From positions 1-12,564 of the forward strand of contig JAUTXM010000296.1 of NCBI GenBank assembly GCA_030838025.1: a DNA stretch of 12,564 nt, written 5' to 3'. Made by a program: the position numbers and the translations under genes. The stretch is from Acidimicrobiaceae bacterium (lineage in GTDB: Bacteria > Actinomycetota > Acidimicrobiia > Acidimicrobiales > Palsa-688). A model generated the notes under the pieces. It saw only the letters and a list, made by a program, of their open reading frames with translations. It made no database searches and was not told where the DNA came from. Shown one piece after another: positions 6,181 through 12,564 of the stretch (positions within the stretch are counted from its first letter, which is position 1; each line of letters begins with the position of its first letter).

Positions 6181-7683
6181 GTGGCCATCGTCAAAGTGCT
6201 CGGGCTTGAGACCGAGTACGGGATCATCATCCGGGGCTCATCGGATCCCAACCCGATCGCGGCCTCCTCCGCGCTGATCAACGCCTACGTGGCCGAACTG
6301 GCCCGCCGGGTGGCGTGGGACTTCGAGGATGAGACCCCGGGTAAGGATGCCCGGGGGTTCGCACGGGAAGGCTCGATGCCGCCCGAGGTGGAGACTCACC
6401 TGGTCAACGCGGTGCTGACCAACGGTGCCCGCTACTACGTGGACCACGCGCACCCCGAGTACTCGACACCGGAGTGCGCCAACGCCATGGACGCCGTGCG
6501 CTTTGACAAGGCCGGAGAGCGCATCCTGGCCCGGTCGGTGGTCGCGGCCAGCCGGATCCTGCCGCCCGGACAGTCGATCGTGGTGTTGAAGAACAACTCG
6601 GATGGCAAGGGCAACTCCTATGGCACCCACGAGAACTACCTCATGGACCGCAGTGTCCCCTTTGCCCGCATCGTGCAGCGGGTCATCCCGCACTTCGTCT
6701 CTCGTCAGGTGTTCACCGGCGCCGGAAAGGTCGGCACCGAGGCGTCCTCCACCTTGGGCATGGAGGTCACGTTTCAGCTCACGCAGCGAGCTGACTTCTT
6801 CGAGGAGGAGGTCGGGCTCGAGACCACGCTCAAGCGGCCCATCGTCAACACCCGGGACGAACCTCACTGCGACGCCCAGAAGTACCGGCGGCTGCACGTC
6901 ATCGTGGGCGATGCCAACCTGTCGGAGGTCTCCACCTTCTTGAAGGTGGGCACGACCGCCCTGGTGCTGTCCATGATCGAAGACGACTGGTTCTCGCGGG
7001 CCGGGGATCGGGATCTCACCCTGGCCGACCCGGTGATCGCCATGCGCCGGGTGTCGTACGACCTGTCGCTCACCCGAGCGCTCGAACTCGCCGACGGCCG
7101 GACGATGACGGCGCTCGACATGCAGTGGGAGCACCTCGACCTGGCCCGCAAGTACGCCGAGGACCGGGGCCTGGAATCGGTCGGGGGCGACGAGATCGGC
7201 CACGAGATCTTGCGGCGCTGGGAGCACGTGCTCGGTGCCTTGGAATCCGATCCCATGTCGTTGGCCACCACCCTCGACTGGGTGGCCAAGTACCGGGTGA
7301 TCAACGGCTATCGGGAGCGTCATGGCCTGTCATGGCGTGACCCCAAGCTGGCGGCCATGGACCTGCAGTACCACGACGTGCGTCCCGAGAAGTCGCTGTA
7401 CGAACGACTGGGCATGGAGCGCCTGCTCACCGAGGAATCGGTGCTGGCCGCCATGTCCGAGCCGCCGACGACGACCCGAGCCTATTTCCGGGGCAAGTGC
7501 CTCGAGCGGTGGGGTTCACAGGTGGCGGCAGCCAACTGGGATTCCCTGGTCTTCGACCTCGGAACTGATCCACTTCGGCGAGTGCCGATGATGGAACCCC
7601 TCAGAGGAACCGCAGCACATGTCGATGCCTTGTTGCAAGGATGCGAGAGTCCAGCCGAGCTGCTCGCCCGGCTCGGTAACTAG
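6181..7683 (+). CDS. dop: Deamidase/depupylase Dop
   Basis: Dop converts the C-terminal Gln of Pup to Glu, which PafA needs for ligation, and also removes Pup from tagged proteins. The 500-residue protein starts at GTG 6181, with TAAGG upstream. It belongs to the glutamine synthetase-like carboxylate-amine ligase fold. GLETEYGI supplies Glu10 and Glu12 for ATP/metal binding; Asp88 in YYVDHAHPEYS matches the catalytic Asp of known Dop (Asp95 in M. tuberculosis). Later conserved blocks include NNSDGKG, SYGTHENYL, NTRDEPH, RRLHVIVGDANLSE and TRAYFRG. The WDFEDETPGKDARGF stretch (residues 46-60) matches the Dop-specific loop and separates it from PafA. The gene lies between mpa/arc and pup, the usual actinobacterial order, and its stop is followed directly by three 19-bp repeats before pup. 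Confidence 0.96.
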   Translation: MAIVKVLGLETEYGIIIRGSSDPNPIAASSALINAYVAELARRVAWDFEDETPGKDARGFAREGSMPPEVETHLVNAVLTNGARYYVDHAHPEYSTPECANAMDAVRFDKAGERILARSVVAASRILPPGQSIVVLKNNSDGKGNSYGTHENYLMDRSVPFARIVQRVIPHFVSRQVFTGAGKVGTEASSTLGMEVTFQLTQRADFFEEEVGLETTLKRPIVNTRDEPHCDAQKYRRLHVIVGDANLSEVSTFLKVGTTALVLSMIEDDWFSRAGDRDLTLADPVIAMRRVSYDLSLTRALELADGRTMTALDMQWEHLDLARKYAEDRGLESVGGDEIGHEILRRWEHVLGALESDPMSLATTLDWVAKYRVINGYRERHGLSWRDPKLAAMDLQYHDVRPEKSLYERLGMERLLTEESVLAAMSEPPTTTRAYFRGKCLERWGSQVAAANWDSLVFDLGTDPLRRVPMMEPLRGTAAHVDALLQGCESPAELLARLGN

Positions 7684-7686
7684 ATA

Positions 7687-7743
7687 TTCCAAGGTTTGAA
7701 GGATTTTCCGAGGTTTGAAGGATGTTCCGAAGTTTGAAGGATG
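7687..7743 (+). repeat. Three tandem 19-bp units between dop and pup
   Basis: Three copies of a 19-bp unit lie head to tail: TTCCAAGGTTTGAAGGATT (7687-7705), TTCCGAGGTTTGAAGGATG (7706-7724) and TTCCGAAGTTTGAAGGATG (7725-7743). They fill the gap from 3 nt after the dop stop to 10 nt before the pup ATG. Each contains GAAGGAT, a Shine-Dalgarno-like core, and the last two end in ATG. The unit is not a multiple of three and lies outside coding sequence. It could raise ribosome loading on pup or bind a regulator; this is inferred. Confidence 0.9.
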
Positions 7744-7753
7744 GAGTGTGGGA

Positions 7754-7954
7754 ATGGCTGAACGCGAACAGATCAAGAAGCAACCGAGCCGGACCGAGAC
7801 GGAGACCGAGACCGAAGAGGCCGCCCCGGCTTCGACCGAAAAAGGCGACAAGCTCAAGGCGGAGCTGGACGATCTCCTCGATGAGATCGACGAGGTGCTG
7901 GACGAGAACGCCGAGGAGTTCGTGCGGGCCTACGTGCAAAAGGGCGGTCAGTAG
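7754..7954 (+). CDS. pup: Prokaryotic ubiquitin-like protein Pup
   Basis: Pup is the small disordered tag that PafA joins to lysines of target proteins. The ATG at 7754 is chosen because GGAG lies 7 nt upstream and the resulting 66 residues match the family's usual 60-70; an earlier in-frame TTG at 7715 lies within the repeat array. The N-terminal part is polar and Glu/Thr-rich. Residues about 31-61 form the Mpa-binding helix, reading KLKAELDDLLDEIDEVLDEN and then AEEFVRAYVQKGGQ. The protein ends in Gly-Gly-Gln, so Dop must deamidate it to GGE before ligation, consistent with dop next door. It is followed by prcB after 38 nt. Confidence 0.97.
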   Translation: MAEREQIKKQPSRTETETETEEAAPASTEKGDKLKAELDDLLDEIDEVLDENAEEFVRAYVQKGGQ

Positions 7955-7992
7955 CCCGTTAACGCTGACGATCAGTAGGGTGCACTCCCTGT

Positions 7993-8796
7993 ATGACCCT
8001 CCCGCTGTTCCGCCCCGAGGACGATCCCGGACCCAACTTCCTGAACCTCCTGCGCAAGCTGGGTCAAGACCCGTTTGCCGGGCCGGAGCTGGGAGATAAA
8101 CGAGCAGTCGAGATCACCCACGCCACCACCATCGCCGCCATTCGTTACGCCGACGGAGTCGTCATGGCGGGCGACCGCCGAGCCACCGCCGGTTCGTCCA
8201 TCGCCCACCGGGCCATGGAGAAGGTCCAGCCGGCCGACCGTCACAGCGGTGTGGCCTTCGCCGGGTCGGCGGGCATCGGGATGGAAATGGTCCGGGTGTT
8301 CCAGCTACAGCTCGAGCACTATGAAAAGGTCGAAGGCTCGGCGGTGAGCCTCGAAGGTAAGGCCAATCAGCTCTCGCAGCTGCTGAAGTCGAACCTCGCC
8401 ATGGCCATGCAGGGATTCGTGGTGGTCCCGCTGTTCGCCGGTTACGACCATCGGCAGAAGCGAGGCCGGATCTTCAGCTTCGACCCGACCGGGGGCCGCT
8501 ACGAGGAGACCGAGTTCCACGCCGACGGCTCGGGCGGCCGCGATGCCCGGACGACCATCAAGCTGGGCTGGCGGGAAGGCCTTGACCGCAACTCGGCGGT
8601 TGAGTTGGCGGTGCAGGCGCTGTACGAGGCGGCCGACGAGGACTCGGCCACCGGTGGTCCCGACACGGTCCGCGGCATCTACCCGACCGTGGCGACCATC
8701 ACCATCGCGGGCTTCGAGCGGTTGGCGGAATCGGACGTGGCGGAGCGCTTCGCTTCGGTCATCGCAGCCAAGTCGCGGAAGGGCCTGTCGCTATGA
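7993..8796 (+). CDS. prcB: 20S proteasome beta subunit PrcB
   Basis: The beta subunit is the protease of the 20S core. The 267-residue precursor starts at ATG 7993 and has a propeptide of about 44 residues, cut before the tandem Thr in ITHATTIAAI to expose catalytic Thr45 as Thr1. Counting from it, Asp17 (Asp61, in GDRR) and Lys33 (Lys77, in EKV) of the active site are in place. HYEKVEG, AMQGF, FSFDPTGG and the ATGGPDTVRGIYPT stretch are typical of actinobacterial PrcB. The ribosome site is weak. The stop overlaps the prcA start by 4 nt (ATGA), indicating translational coupling and equal production of the two subunits. Confidence 0.97.
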   Translation: MTLPLFRPEDDPGPNFLNLLRKLGQDPFAGPELGDKRAVEITHATTIAAIRYADGVVMAGDRRATAGSSIAHRAMEKVQPADRHSGVAFAGSAGIGMEMVRVFQLQLEHYEKVEGSAVSLEGKANQLSQLLKSNLAMAMQGFVVVPLFAGYDHRQKRGRIFSFDPTGGRYEETEFHADGSGGRDARTTIKLGWREGLDRNSAVELAVQALYEAADEDSATGGPDTVRGIYPTVATITIAGFERLAESDVAERFASVIAAKSRKGLSL

Positions 8797-9578
8797 GCAT
8801 GCCGTTTTACGTAGCACCCGAGCAGTTCATGAAGGACAAGGCGGACTTCGCCCGCAAGAACATCGCCCGGGGCCGCCCTCTCATCGCTGCGACCTACGCC
8901 GACGGCATCTTGATCTGCGCCGAAAACACCTCCAAGACCCTGCACAAGGTCAGCGAGATCTACGACCGCATCGCGTTCGCGGGGGTGGGCCGGTACAACG
9001 AGTTCGACCAGCTACGCCGCTCCGGCGTGCAGTACGCCGATGTCAAGGGCTTCCAGTTCAGCCGCGAGGACGTCGATGCCCGGTCGCTGGCCAACCTGTA
9101 CGCCCAGCACATCGGCAACGTGTTCACCCACGAGATGAAGCCCCTCGAGGTGGAGATCCTGGTGGCTGAGGTGGGTGTCGACAGCAGCGGCGACCAGATC
9201 TTCCACATCCTGTACGACGGTTCGGTGGTCGACGAGGACCGGTTCTCGGTGCTCGGGGGTGAGGCGGAAGCCATCACCAGCCGCATGGCGCTGGCCTACA
9301 CGCCCGGATGGTCGCTGACCGATGCCCTGAAGGCTGCGACCGCCGCCCTCGGCGGCCCCGACCAAGTGCTGGCGGTGCCCGATCTCGAGGTGGCGCTGCT
9401 CATTCGAACGGAGAGCCGCCGGGCGTTTCGTCGGATCGAAGATACCGAGACTGCCGAGCTGCTGGGCCTGCCGGCCGAAGCGGCCGAGGTGGTGGCCGAC
9501 GCCGGCCAGACCAAACCCGGCGCCGGCGGTGAGCTCGCCGACCTGCCTGAGCCCGGGGCCGGCGACACTCCGGCCTGA
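8793..9578 (+). CDS. prcA: 20S proteasome alpha subunit PrcA
   Basis: PrcA forms the outer heptameric rings that gate entry and receive the C-terminal QYL tail of Mpa. The 261-residue protein starts at ATG 8793, overlapping prcB by 4 nt. MSMPFYVAPEQFMKDKADFA at the N-terminus matches the gating peptide and first helix of known PrcA (M. tuberculosis begins MSFPYFISPEQ). Further family blocks are ARKNIARG, YDRIAFAGVGRYNEFD, RSLANLYAQHIG, EVEILVAEVG and RRAFRRI. No catalytic N-terminal Thr is present, as expected. The last 30 or so residues are a Gly/Ala/Pro-rich tail. It is followed after 26 nt by the peptide deformylase gene. Confidence 0.97.
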   Translation: MSMPFYVAPEQFMKDKADFARKNIARGRPLIAATYADGILICAENTSKTLHKVSEIYDRIAFAGVGRYNEFDQLRRSGVQYADVKGFQFSREDVDARSLANLYAQHIGNVFTHEMKPLEVEILVAEVGVDSSGDQIFHILYDGSVVDEDRFSVLGGEAEAITSRMALAYTPGWSLTDALKAATAALGGPDQVLAVPDLEVALLIRTESRRAFRRIEDTETAELLGLPAEAAEVVADAGQTKPGAGGELADLPEPGAGDTPA

Positions 9579-9604
9579 GCACCGACGGCTGGCCCCAAGG
9601 CACC

Positions 9605-10183
9605 GTGACGATCCTCCAGGCGGGCGCGCCCGTCCTGCGCCGCAACGCCCACCCTGTCGATCCCGACAAACTCACCTCGCCCAAGCTGGCCGAGCTGATC
9701 GACGCCTTACGGGTGGGGCTGGTCGAAGCGCCCGGGGTGGGCCTGGCGGCGCCGCAGATCGGCGTCTCATTGCGGGTGGTGTTGGTGCAGGATCCGCCCG
9801 AGTTCCATGCCCGGGTGCCCGAGGACCGCCTGGCGGAACTGGAACGCACGCCGGTCGCGCCGTACGTGCTCATCAACCCCGAGGTCGAGGCGGTGGGCGA
9901 GGAGCGCAGGACCTTCTTCGAGGGTTGCCTGAGCGTCGATGGGTACTGCGCCTTGGTGCCGCGAGCGAGAACCGTCCGCGTGCGTTGGCTGGACCCCTCC
10001 GGCCGGTACCACGAAGAGGTGCGAAGTGGGTGGCACGCCCGGATCCTCCAGCACGAAATCGACCACCTGCAAGGCATCTTGTATGTCGAGCGGATGCTGC
10101 CTCGCTCATTCATGACGACACTGAGCTATGCCGAATGGGTCCAGAAGCCCATCGAGGCGGTCCACGCCGCGTTCGGCCTCTGA
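9605..10183 (+). CDS. def: Peptide deformylase
   Basis: Removes the formyl group from the starting Met of new proteins. The 192-residue protein starts at GTG 9605, with CCAAGG a few nt upstream. All three deformylase motifs are present: GVGLAAPQ (44-51), EGCLS (106-110, metal ligand Cys108) and HEIDH (150-154, metal ligands His150 and His154, catalytic Glu151). An insert of about 18 residues (about 64-84) separates motifs 1 and 2, as in the longer deformylases of plants, mitochondria and some actinobacteria. It lies 26 nt behind prcA on the same strand, so it is probably co-transcribed with the proteasome genes. That links N-terminal processing with protein degradation only by position. It may be one of several deformylase copies in the genome. 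Confidence 0.95.
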   Translation: MTILQAGAPVLRRNAHPVDPDKLTSPKLAELIDALRVGLVEAPGVGLAAPQIGVSLRVVLVQDPPEFHARVPEDRLAELERTPVAPYVLINPEVEAVGEERRTFFEGCLSVDGYCALVPRARTVRVRWLDPSGRYHEEVRSGWHARILQHEIDHLQGILYVERMLPRSFMTTLSYAEWVQKPIEAVHAAFGL

Positions 10184-10186
10184 GCG

Positions 10187-10201
10187 GTCCGCTCGTCGGA
10201 C
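10187..10201. terminator. Small hairpin between convergent genes
   Basis: GTCCG-CTCGT-CGGAC sits in the 22-nt gap between the convergent deformylase and hydrolase genes. The stem is only 5 bp and no T tract follows on either strand, so a terminator role is weakly supported. Confidence 0.25.
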
Positions 10202-10205
10202 GCGG

Positions 10206-10766
10206 TCAGGACGTGCCGCGGAAGTCGACTTCGATGGTCTTGGCCGTCCCGGCGGTCCGCCCAGGCGCCGTCTGGTAGGACCAGTACAGGTTGGTATGCG
10301 CGATGACCTGGCCCGGCGGGGGCGCCCCCCACGCCGTCTGGTCCCCGGTGGTGTGGGCGTCGCTGACCAGGGTTGCGTCGTACCCCCGGACGAATGCGCC
10401 GTGGAGCGTCGAGCGGATGCACGCATCGGTCTCGGCGCCCACCACGACGAGTCGTCCGACTCCGAGGCTCGACAGCACGGTCTCAAGGGTGGTGTCCTCG
10501 AAGGAATCGCCGTAGTTCTTCTCGATGAGCGGCTCGGCGTCGCCCGGCGTTAGTTCGGGGACGATCCGCCACTCATCGCTTTCCCTCGTGAGGTGCTCGT
10601 CGGAGTGCTGGACCCAGACGACGGGAACTCGTTGCCTTCGCGCCTTTTCAACGAGGTGGCCGACGTTGGTGACGACCGCGTCCCGCTGGTGAGCCCCCTC
10701 GACAACGCCGTTTTGTACGTCGACGACGAGGAGTGCGGTGTTGGGCCGGTTCTCGAGCGTGGTCAT
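10206..10766 (-). CDS. Isochorismatase-family cysteine hydrolase
   Basis: A 186-residue protein. The ATG at 10766 is chosen because GGAG lies 5 nt upstream; an in-frame start 24 nt earlier lacks such a site. The catalytic triad of the family is visible: Asp16 (LLVVDVQNG), Lys83 (EKNYGDSFEDT) and Cys116 (ETDACI). The VQHSDEHL segment is also typical. Members hydrolyse amides, esters or vinyl ethers (nicotinamidase, isochorismatase, N-carbamoylsarcosine amidase, ureidoacrylate hydrolase). The substrate cannot be told from the sequence. There is no siderophore or pyrimidine gene nearby. A 10-bp palindrome (GTCGTACGAC) lies 36 nt upstream of the start. Confidence 0.9.
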   Translation of the reverse strand: MTTLENRPNTALLVVDVQNGVVEGAHQRDAVVTNVGHLVEKARRQRVPVVWVQHSDEHLTRESDEWRIVPELTPGDAEPLIEKNYGDSFEDTTLETVLSSLGVGRLVVVGAETDACIRSTLHGAFVRGYDATLVSDAHTTGDQTAWGAPPPGQVIAHTNLYWSYQTAPGRTAGTAKTIEVDFRGTS

Positions 10767-10802
10767 GGCTTCTCCATACCCTCCGGGCATCCGTGCCCGG
10801 AC

Positions 10803-10812
10803 GTCGTACGAC
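10803..10812. promoter_or_regulatory. 10-bp palindrome upstream of the cysteine hydrolase gene
   Basis: GTCGTACGAC is a perfect palindrome 36 nt upstream of the start at 10766, in the range of a promoter or operator. It is short enough to occur by chance in GC-rich DNA. Confidence 0.25.
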
Positions 10813-10946
10813 CAATGTCCAGTAGTAGCAGGCGAGTGATCGGCGGAGGATGGGTCACATGAACACCGCCAGAGCGCGACGCCGCCGGACCGCCATGACG
10901 GCGGACATCCCGTTCGGTCACGCGTAGCGCTCGCGGCGTCTGCCGA

Positions 10947-10962
10947 CGCTCCCGCGGGAGCG
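10947..10962. promoter_or_regulatory. 16-bp perfect palindrome upstream of the membrane protein gene
   Basis: CGCTCCCGCGGGAGCG is perfectly self-complementary and ends 45 nt before the ATG at 11008. As DNA it suits a dimeric regulator. As RNA it has no loop, so a stable intramolecular hairpin is less likely. The gene itself begins behind AGAGGA at about 10991-10996. Confidence 0.4.
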
Positions 10963-11007
10963 CCTTCTCACACCTGTCAACCAACCACCGAGAGGAAACA
11001 CGTCCCA

Positions 11008-11472
11008 ATGTCGACTGCTGTCTTTGATTCCACCCCCCGGATCCATCGTCCTTCCCTTACCGGGGTCAGCCGCCTCGGCGCCTCCGTACTTCCTCGCCTG
11101 ACCGCCGCCGCCTTGTGTGTGGCCGTGGCAATCATTCACATCAAGGACCAAGGGGGCTTCCCGGGCCACAAGGATCCGAGCTACATCGGAATCGGATACT
11201 TCGTCTTGGAGTTCGCGGCCATCGCGGCCGCGGCCCTGCTCCTGAGTAAGGCGTTCCGGAAGGGATGGTTCCTGTCACTCGGCGTCGCCGTCGGCCCGCT
11301 GGTCGGCTTCATCCTGACGCGAGGTCCCGGCCTGCCGATGGCGGTCGACGACCGGGGCAACTGGACTGAGACGCTCGGCCTGATCAGCCTGGTCGTCGAG
11401 GGCGTGCTCCTTCTCCTTATCCTGGCGGTCGCCGCCCGCCGTCGAGGCACCGTTACGCTCCGAAACGCGTAG
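11008..11472 (+). CDS. Small four-helix membrane protein with RGPGLP motif
   Basis: A 154-residue protein starting at ATG 11008, with AGAGGA about 11 nt upstream. A soluble stretch of about 28 residues precedes four hydrophobic segments, near residues 30-46, 60-80, 87-104 and 121-143. His44 lies at the end of helix 1 (AIIHIKDQGG). TRGPGLP (residues 104-110) follows helix 3, and helix 4 carries LVVEGVLLLL. The same order of features (His after helix 1, RGPGLP after helix 3, V-x-E-G in helix 4) is found in the protein at 2754-3206, so both are probably members of one family. The loop HKDPSYI and the basic end AARRRG point to an integral membrane protein. Function is unknown. It stands alone, divergent from the cysteine hydrolase. 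Confidence 0.82.
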   Translation: MSTAVFDSTPRIHRPSLTGVSRLGASVLPRLTAAALCVAVAIIHIKDQGGFPGHKDPSYIGIGYFVLEFAAIAAAALLLSKAFRKGWFLSLGVAVGPLVGFILTRGPGLPMAVDDRGNWTETLGLISLVVEGVLLLLILAVAARRRGTVTLRNA

Positions 11473-11759
11473 CGGAAGGGAGTTGGCCTGTGACGAGGAT
11501 CCGTGCTGGATCCAGAACCGATCCCTCCTCTGGTCGCAGGTGTGGACTGAGTACGGCGCCAAACTGGCCGGCAACTCATCCACCAAGGCGGGTTAGGGGA
11601 GGAGAAGGTCTGGAGCAATCGGTTCGGCACGCGGCGCTTTGACTCTCCTCGCCGCAACGAGTACGCGCCGCCCCGCCGCACTTCGTTGGATACCCATCAG
11701 CTGTGACTTGTGAGTCGCGTGCGCCGTTCGCTTTCATCGGCTCGATGGCGACGCCGCAT
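11473..11759. other. Stretch without a recognisable gene
   Basis: About 290 nt between the membrane protein gene and the winged-helix regulator gene. Near its left end is a small hairpin made from two GGATCC words (11497-11513, 5-nt loop). Short frames exist on both strands, but none shows family features or a convincing start. It may be spacer or decayed coding DNA. Confidence 0.5.
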
Positions 11760-12053
11760 TCAGCCTTGTGTGCGGGTACTGGTGTCGCCGAGTAGCGCGA
11801 GCACTTCACCGATCGTCCGTTGGTGGGTGACGGTCTCCCGCATCGGCAGATGGGTCTCGACCCGATAGCGATTTCGGCGGCCGTCCTTGTCCTTCACGAC
11901 GTAACCGGCGGCGGTCAGGTCGGCGACGATGCCGTAGGCGGTGCGCTCGGTGACTCCCAGCGCGGCGGCGATGTCGCGGAGGCGCACCCCGGGATCAGCG
12001 GCGATGCATACCAGTACCTGGGCGTGGTTAGTGAGGAATGTCCACTTCGCCAT
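11760..12053 (-). CDS. MarR-like winged helix-turn-helix regulator
   Basis: A 97-residue DNA-binding protein starting at ATG 12053. MAKWTFLTNHAQVLVCIAAD leads into a winged helix domain. Residues about 25-50 hold the helix-turn-helix (RLRDIAAALGVTERTAYGIV, then ADLTAAGYV), and the wing is KDKDGRRNRYRV (about 54-65). The C-terminal part (HQRTIGEVLALLG) probably forms a dimer helix. This compact form is widespread in actinobacteria and usually annotated as MarR-like or generic HTH. There is no visible ligand domain. A good promoter sits close upstream and would yield an mRNA with almost no leader. The gene is divergent from the secreted protein gene, with a CGTCAC/GTGACG inverted repeat between them, so it may control that gene or itself. 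Confidence 0.88.
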   Translation of the reverse strand: MAKWTFLTNHAQVLVCIAADPGVRLRDIAAALGVTERTAYGIVADLTAAGYVVKDKDGRRNRYRVETHLPMRETVTHQRTIGEVLALLGDTSTRTQG

Positions 12054-12061
12054 GCTCTCAA

Positions 12062-12091
12062 ACTATACAGATAGATTGCCAGAAATGTCTT
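12062..12091 (-). promoter_or_regulatory. Sigma70-type promoter of the winged-helix regulator, likely leaderless
   Basis: On the minus strand, AAGACA (12091-12086) and TATAGT (12067-12062) are separated by 18 nt. They match the -35 and -10 consensus at 4 and 5 of 6 positions. Transcription would begin about 7 nt later, next to the ATG at 12053, and no clear Shine-Dalgarno fits in the remaining space. Confidence 0.5.
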
Positions 12092-12130
12092 GCTTGTTTC
12101 CCACAACTGGACCAGTATGAGCAACGCGAG

Positions 12131-12148
12131 CGTCACACCAACGTGACG
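12131..12148. promoter_or_regulatory. Inverted repeat CGTCAC-N6-GTGACG, possible operator
   Basis: A perfect 6-bp inverted repeat with a 6-nt spacer, followed by a further GTGAC at 12154-12158. It lies about 78 nt before the secreted protein start, in the divergent gap next to a DNA-binding protein gene. The half-site spacing fits a dimeric winged-helix regulator. Confidence 0.35.
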
Positions 12149-12225
12149 GCGGCGTGACAGTTGCCCCCGGTCCCCGGGCAGTTGCTCCCTTTCGGCCCGT
12201 CAGACTTGCAGACAAGAGGGGACTC

Positions 12226-12564
12226 ATGAAACACCTTCGTTTCGCCATGCCCAAGGCGATCGCGGCCGCGGCCACCGGCGCCCTGGCGGTCAGCGCCATG
12301 TTGGCCATGTCCATGCCATCGGTGTCGGCCACCAGCCAAACCCTCCTCGGTCTGTTCGACGACGCGCCAGCCACGACCCATTGCGACGTGACCATCACCG
12401 GCGTGAACAACGCCGTGATCAACGTCGCCGCGCCCTACACGTACTGCCTGGTCAACCTCAAGCAAACCGGTGCGGTCAACGTCGCCCCGGGCGCCGCACT
12501 GTCGGTGACGGGCGGCTCGATCATCAACGGCGCCATCACCCTGGTGGCCGCCACAGCCTTCACC
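12226..12564 (+). CDS. Secreted protein, partial; possible beta-helix or repeat structure
   Basis: An open frame of 113 codons from ATG 12226 runs off the window end. GAGGGG lies 5 nt upstream of the ATG. Residues 1 to about 35 form a signal peptide: basic start (MKHLRFAMPK), Ala/Met-rich core, and probable cleavage after SVSA. The mature part has two Cys (THCDVTITG and YTYCLVNLK) that may pair. It is rich in Val, Asn, Gly and Ala with an alternating pattern (INVAAPYTY, VNVAPGAALSVTGGSIINGA), as in parallel beta-helix or adhesin-like surface proteins. No family is recognised. It is divergent from the winged-helix regulator and may be under its control. Confidence 0.8.
   Translation, partial: MKHLRFAMPKAIAAAATGALAVSAMLAMSMPSVSATSQTLLGLFDDAPATTHCDVTITGVNNAVINVAAPYTYCLVNLKQTGAVNVAPGAALSVTGGSIINGAITLVAATAFT

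Noticed and set aside
6238..7323. 361-codon minus-strand open frame
   Set aside because: It is antisense to dop, which has all Dop motifs.
6181..7683. Ligase PafA instead of Dop
   Set aside because: The WDFEDETPGKDARGF loop and 500-residue length fit Dop, and the gene lies between mpa and pup as dop usually does.
11483..11593. Small frame from TTG, containing WIQNRSLLWSQVWTEYG
   Set aside because: It looks somewhat protein-like, but it has only 36 codons, the ribosome site is too close to the start and no family is recognised. It could be a remnant.

Overview
The window is GC-rich, compactly coded DNA that looks like an actinobacterial chromosome. Its core is a complete Pup-proteasome gene set, found almost only in Actinobacteria. 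The style of the accessory genes (a TPR protein of CHAT type, a small MarR-like winged-helix regulator, small four-helix membrane proteins, an amicyanin-like lipoprotein) fits Acidimicrobiia or a related uncultured lineage. The exact taxon is inference.

Left part (1-2728): a TPR-repeat protein, cut by the window edge, reads leftward. It is divergent from an S8 (subtilisin-like) serine protease whose inhibitor-like N-terminal region is joined to the catalytic domain by 14 tandem PVYGS pentapeptides. The TPR part resembles the N-terminal half of actinobacterial TPR-CHAT (caspase-like) proteins, so this may be a two-protease module. This is the best candidate here for an undescribed system, but the CHAT domain itself lies outside the window.

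Next (2754-4035, all leftward): a four-helix membrane protein, an amicyanin-like copper lipoprotein and a small 3Fe-4S-type ferredoxin.

Centre (4036-10183, rightward): a 286-nt divergent control region with a long stem-loop and short phased repeats. It is followed by the proteasomal ATPase mpa/arc (C-terminal QYL), dop, pup (C-terminal GGQ), prcB (T1 protease subunit with propeptide), prcA and a peptide deformylase gene. Pup ending in Gln must be deamidated by Dop before ligation; Mpa unfolds pupylated proteins and docks on the PrcA ring through its C-terminal tail; PrcB cleaves. The ligase pafA is not in the window. Three tandem 19-bp units sit directly in front of pup.

Right part (10206-12564): a leftward isochorismatase-like hydrolase, a rightward four-helix membrane protein sharing an RGPGLP motif with the one at 2754-3206, a stretch without a clear gene (11473-11759), a leftward winged-helix regulator with a likely leaderless promoter, and the start of a secreted protein that runs off the window end.
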